Source: Lobulomyces angularis
Lineage: Eukaryota; Chytridiomycota; Chytridiomycetes; Lobulomycetales; Lobulomycetaceae
Reading direction: 5' to 3'
Assembly: GCA_027604685.1 (NCBI GenBank)
Contig: JADHYX010000540.1
Location: 1 to 12,446, forward strand
DNA length: 12,446 bases
Part shown: positions 8,791-12,446 of the stretch, one piece after another
Numbering within the stretch: the first letter of the stretch is position 1
Layout of the letters: every line of letters starts with the position of its first letter
The notes under the pieces: generated by a model
Databases searched by the model: none
What the model saw: only the letters and a program-made list of their open reading frames with translations
What the model was told of the DNA's origin: nothing
Made by a program: the position numbers and the translations under genes

Positions 8791-9251
8791 TTATTTTACT
8801 AAATATTTTTTATAGCCTTCTTACTTGAATGTGTTTTAAAAAAACCAATGCAAATTATAGTAAAGGTTATCCAAAGTTTAAAAAATTTCATTTTTATATT
8901 TTATGTTAAGCAGCTGTATTGTTTTTTAAATACTTAAATCAAAAATTCTATAATTTGCTCTTTCTAATATTTTCTAATAATTAAAAACTGTATACTATTC
9001 ATCAAAACAATAATTTCTAAAAATATCTTAACTATTTGTTATCTAATTGTTCTAATTTCAAGTTTTTTTAATGGCAAATCAAATAAAATTTAATTTATTT
9101 TTCTAGTTGCTTCTATGCTAAATATACACTAATTGTGTCTTTAACTGTTATTTTTTTAATTCTGAAAAATTTGTTTTGTTCTTTAAAAATTAGTTTCAAA
9201 AAAGAAATTTAATATATAAACTATTAAAAAATATGCAGTTATAGAATACAG
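8791..9251. other. Intergenic region upstream of the two divergent broken genes
   Basis: AT-rich sequence between the minus-strand T5orf172 remnant and the plus-strand gene at 9252. No frame of protein-like composition, RNA gene or clear repeat is seen. It would hold both promoters if these genes were ever expressed. Confidence 0.4.
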
Positions 9252-10418
9252 ATGCCTGAAATGACTTCTCAAAAGAAAACTGAAGCGGAAGAACAGTCTG
9301 ATTCAGTTTCGATGACTTATGAAGAGGAAAATAATTGGAATGACAAAGTTGGCTCAAACGCTATTCCTGGAACCCAACTACATAACGAAAAAAAAACTTC
9401 TGCTAACAAACATTGTTGTACTGGTAGTTCAGTTGGTCTTGAAAAATTTTTTATTCCCGTATAGAAGTAAAGCCACCTGAGTTGAAAGTTGCAGAAAATA
9501 TTTTTTCTTGTATGGAAAAAATCAAAAAAAAGTATGTGTCATTAGAGGAGAACTCTGAATACGAAACTCTGAACGACGTAATAGGAAAAGAAATTCAGAT
9601 GTTGTTTAGTGAAGGGAAATTGCGTATCACCATAGAGCCGCAATTGAATATTGAAAACTGGTCTACTATGACACAAAAAGTGTCACTTGTGGTAATAATG
9701 CTCGTGATCCGGAACTAGAAAAGTATATAGAGGACATAGAGAAGTCTTTTCATATCGGAACTCTACGGGAAGAGTGCGAAGCCTTTAAATCCAAGGTTGC
9801 AGCAATTTCCTTGATTGTTGGGATTATTAATTTTGACTTATGGTTAACGTTCAAAATGAACTTAGTAAGTGATTATTAAAACTTTTTTCTTAAATCTAAA
9901 ATCCAATTTTTAATGAAGTTGGGTTTCTTTGTGGATAAGGTTTTCTGAAAAAAAAATTTTTAAAAAAGAAAAGTTAACTAAAAATACTTGGTTTTATAAA
10001 TTGATTGGAAAACTAAGAAACAGTAACTCAGAAAATCTGCGAAGGAAACGAACAACTCTTTTTGTTCAAAGATGGCATTACTAAATATGCTTTTGCTGAG
10101 TACGCATCTATAAAGATGCTGAAACAAAACATTTATATGAGAAAGGATACCAAAAAGTTAAGGGTTATGCATCTAAATTTGGACTACAGAGGGAAGTAAA
10201 ATAGTCTGGTTAGAGAATACTGACTACGCTTATGGATATTATGGAATACTTCATTTATGTTGGAGAATTCTTTTTCTTGTAAGTTCCTGTTGCTTTATAC
10301 ATTTGGTCTTGTAGTAAGTTGTGTTATTTTATAGTTGGGAAGTCTTTTATTAATTGAACAAACACGCAAAGGTTTGTGTAACGAAGAAACCCTTGTAAAA
10401 TACATAACTACATTATAA
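9252..10418 (+). pseudogene. Spliced gene of unknown family, probably frameshifted
   Basis: Exon 1, 9252-9423, starts MPEMTSQKKTEAEEQ and is acidic and polar. A 41-nt intron (9424-9464, GTAGTT..TATAG) joins in phase 1 to an exon with CMEKIKKKYVSLEENSEYE and NDVIGKEIQMLFSEGKLRI. The frame moves back by one at 9675-9680, inside an A5 run, and continues with NARDPELEKYIEDIEKSFHI to a canonical GTAAGT donor at 9865. Then come NTWFYKLIGKLRNS, a frame change near 10020, EGNEQLFLFKDGITKYAFAE, further changes near 10110-10200, and ENTDYAYGYYGILHL to a GTAAGT donor at 10279. The last exon, 10335-10418, joins in phase and ends at TAA. Codons are less AT-biased than in SHPRH. Three or more frame changes suggest decay or sequencing errors. 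No domain recognised. Confidence 0.55.
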
Positions 10419-10464
10419 CTATCTACACTACCATTTTCAGTACAGATCACCATTTTTTTCTTTA

Positions 10465-10470
10465 AATAAA
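10465..10470 (+). terminator. Possible polyadenylation signal AATAAA
   Basis: An AATAAA hexamer lies 47 nt after the TAA of the spliced plus-strand gene. The position fits a polyadenylation signal, but the hexamer is common by chance in DNA this AT-rich. Confidence 0.3.
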
Positions 10471-11790
10471 CAATATATATTTAATTATAAGAACTCAAAG
10501 AAAAAAAAAGAAAATTTACCAATTTGATTTTAGAAATTGTATTTAAACTAAGCTATATTTAAAAATTATTAAATAAAAATTACAATTTTCAATATAGATG
10601 ATGTAAAATAATATAAAGTAAAAAAAAAAAAAAAACCAAAAACAATAAAAAAAAGTGAGTTAGAATAAGAAAATATCTCAAAATTACTAATAAAATATTA
10701 AAATATTGCAATAAATTTAAAGTGAATGTTGCCATAGGTTTTTTATGTTGAGAAAAATTAAAAATACATCAAACATTGAGTTGTAACATTGATGTCCTTT
10801 AAAAGACAAAAGTGAATATAAAGAACACTGAAAGTGAAAAAAGTCATACTTATTAATTTAATGTAATAGAATGATAAAAAATCTCTGCAGTTTAAAGTAG
10901 TTTGAAACAATTAAAAAAATTAAACAAAGAAAAAAAAATTAAAACAAAGAAAAAAATTAGAACAAAGAAATAAAAAATAAACTATAAGAAAAATTATCAA
11001 AAATCACAAAATTAATAAAAATATCAATTGAAGATAGAAATAACTGCTTGAAAAATAAAAATAAATTAATTTTTATAAAAAAAATAAAAAAATTTAAGAA
11101 CCTCAATAGAAAACTATTAGGTAGGTTTCATCTAAAAAACGACAAAATAAAAAATTTATAAACTTCATTCCTACTAAAAATATCATAAACAATAAAGAAC
11201 ATAAATACGGTATGATAAGATTTTGCAAGAAAAAAAAAAAAAAAAAGTAATAAACTTTGTTTACAAAAAAGACAAAAAAAAAAAACTTAAAAAACACATT
11301 TTTGAGTAGAAATGAAGATAATAAAATGAATAAACCTGAAATAAAAACATTGGAATATTAAAATCTCAAATAAAATATATTTAAAAAATAAAAAAAAAAA
11401 AAAAATTACAAGAAAACATTTAAACTTAATCAACAATTAAAATTTTGTTATCAGATATAATTAGAAAGATAAAAAATGTATATTTTTCAACAAAAAAAAA
11501 AGAAACAACTGTAAACGGGAAAAATACAGAACAGAAGAAAAATCAATTGATTTCAGGAAATATAATTTTATAATAAAAAAGCTATGGTTGGAGGTAGCGA
11601 AAAACAAGAAATAATAAACCAAATTAAACTTCCAAATAAAACATTTAAACTTTTACTCTACTTTTTCTAAAACAGTTTACTAATCAATAGGTGTAATAAA
11701 TCGAAAGATATAAACAAGTAGATTTTTTGCGATCAAATATATTATGATAAGGTAAAATAGTATTTTAAAAAATTCAACTCATCAACTACT
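10471..11790. other. A-rich intergenic region
   Basis: About 1.3 kb strongly A-biased on the plus strand (runs of 15 A near 10621 and of 18 A near 11230), with no protein-like frame on either strand. The only long minus-strand frame here (11297-11103) is a Phe/Tyr-rich translation of A runs and is not a gene. A weak inverted repeat, ACATCAA..TTGATGT, lies near 10765-10795. No tRNA or snoRNA could be recognised by eye. Confidence 0.5.
10911..10972. repeat. Short A-rich tandem repeat, about three copies
   Basis: Three imperfect copies of a unit of about 20 nt with the core TTARAACAAAGAAA (one copy lacks one A) follow each other. Probably simple-sequence expansion in A-rich DNA. Confidence 0.5.
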
Positions 11791-11818
11791 GTGGCTTCTT
11801 GGCACCGCCACCTTTTAT

Positions 11819-11827
11819 TATAAAAAA
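11819..11827 (+). promoter_or_regulatory. Possible TATA-like element
   Basis: TATAAAAAA lies 38 nt upstream of the ATG at 11857 and just after a short GC-rich islet (11791-11812). Position and sequence would fit a core promoter with a very short 5' leader, but in DNA this AT-rich such a match is weak evidence. Confidence 0.25.
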
Positions 11828-11856
11828 GGATTTTCATTTTCTGCAATTTATAATCT

Positions 11857-12335
11857 ATGGATATTAACAATCCTCAAGAACAAATTCATAATTTTCAACA
11901 ACAAATTTATCATGTTCAACAACAAATTAATGATATTCAACAACAATTTACCGATACTTCAACTCAAATTCAAACTTACATTTTAAAACGTCAATCTACT
12001 GAAGAGGAATTGTTCAAACAAAATGATGGATGGTACATGAACCTTTTAGAAACAAGAAAGGACCTTCAAAAGGAAAAAAATGCACTTTTAAATCTTCAAT
12101 TAATGCAACTGCAGCGAGCTGATACTGGTATCATTAATAACCTTTTTTTCTTTTCACCAAATTTACAATCTAAACTTTTCATTTTATACTGCATTAACTC
12201 CCATAATAAATGTTCTTGTTTTTCTTTGTAGTTTTTTTTTTTACATACTTAATATAGAACATTTTTAAATTAATTTTTTATATTTTGGAACTTTAGAAAA
12301 CTTGCCAAAAAGGGTCAAACAGGATAACCAAGAAG
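11857..12335 (+). CDS. N-terminal exons of a glutamine-rich coiled-coil protein, runs off the window
   Basis: Exon 1, 11857-12127, encodes MDINNPQEQIHNF and then a strict seven-residue repeat: I10, I17, I24, F31 and I38 are spaced by 7, with F13, V20 and I27 as the second hydrophobic position, separated by QQQ. A second charged helix (ETRKDLQKEKNALLNLQLMQ) follows. A 169-nt intron (12128-12296, GTATCA..TTTAG) joins in phase 1 to exon 2, 12297-12335 (ENLPKRVKQDNQE), which ends at a GTATTT donor; later exons lie outside. The start is the first ATG and the frame upstream is not protein-like. Coiled coils with such K/E-rich helices occur at the start of Crinkler-like and related modular proteins, but without the downstream domain this is only a possibility. 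The donors resemble those of the SHPRH gene. Confidence 0.65.
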
Positions 12336-12446
12336 GTATTTTTTTTTCTTAAATCTTAACTACATTTAATAAGAATTTGATTAAACAGTTTTTTATTTTA
12401 CCATTTTAATTTTTTTTTTTAATCTAAAATTTTTTCATTAATTTTT

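Noticed and set aside
11103..11297. Minus-strand frame of 64 codons starting MFFKFFFFVFF
   Set aside because: It is a translation of long A runs on the plus strand into Phe and Tyr; composition alone explains it.

Overview
The window looks like nuclear DNA of a very AT-rich, intron-dense, compact eukaryotic genome. An early-diverging fungus is my best guess, but an AT-rich protist is possible. Reasons: one gene with 24 exons and 23 spliceosomal introns of only 41-88 nt, A or T runs up to 19 nt inside the introns, no bacterial operon or Shine-Dalgarno structure, and a degraded T5orf172 protein of the kind common in fungi.

The main content is one well-supported gene on the minus strand, 6859 down to 1148. 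All 23 splice junctions keep phase and the exons join to a predicted 1455-residue protein: a SNF2-family ATPase of the SHPRH / yeast Irc20 type. Its order is N-terminal region, helicase lobe 1 with a C4HC3 PHD finger between motifs I and Ia, DEAQ box, SGTP motif, long helical insert, C3HC4 RING finger, helicase lobe 2. SHPRH proteins are E3 ubiquitin ligases acting on PCNA and chromatin in DNA-damage tolerance.

The next block, about 6.95-10.48 kb, is different. It lacks the long homopolymer runs, its splice donors are mostly canonical GTAAG, and it carries three broken genes: a Cys-rich protein of unknown family (minus, 6974-7575), a T5orf172/GIY-YIG-like protein (minus, 8135-8790) and a spliced gene of unknown family (plus, 9252-10418). 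It reads like an inserted or foreign segment, or an assembly join.

After about 1.3 kb of A-rich DNA with no gene that I can see, homopolymer-rich sequence returns with the first two exons of a plus-strand gene (11857 onward). That gene encodes a regular glutamine-rich heptad coiled coil and runs off the window. The first 1.1 kb holds only two doubtful exon-like pieces. No tRNA, rRNA, CRISPR or complete transposon was seen. No functional link between the genes is evident.
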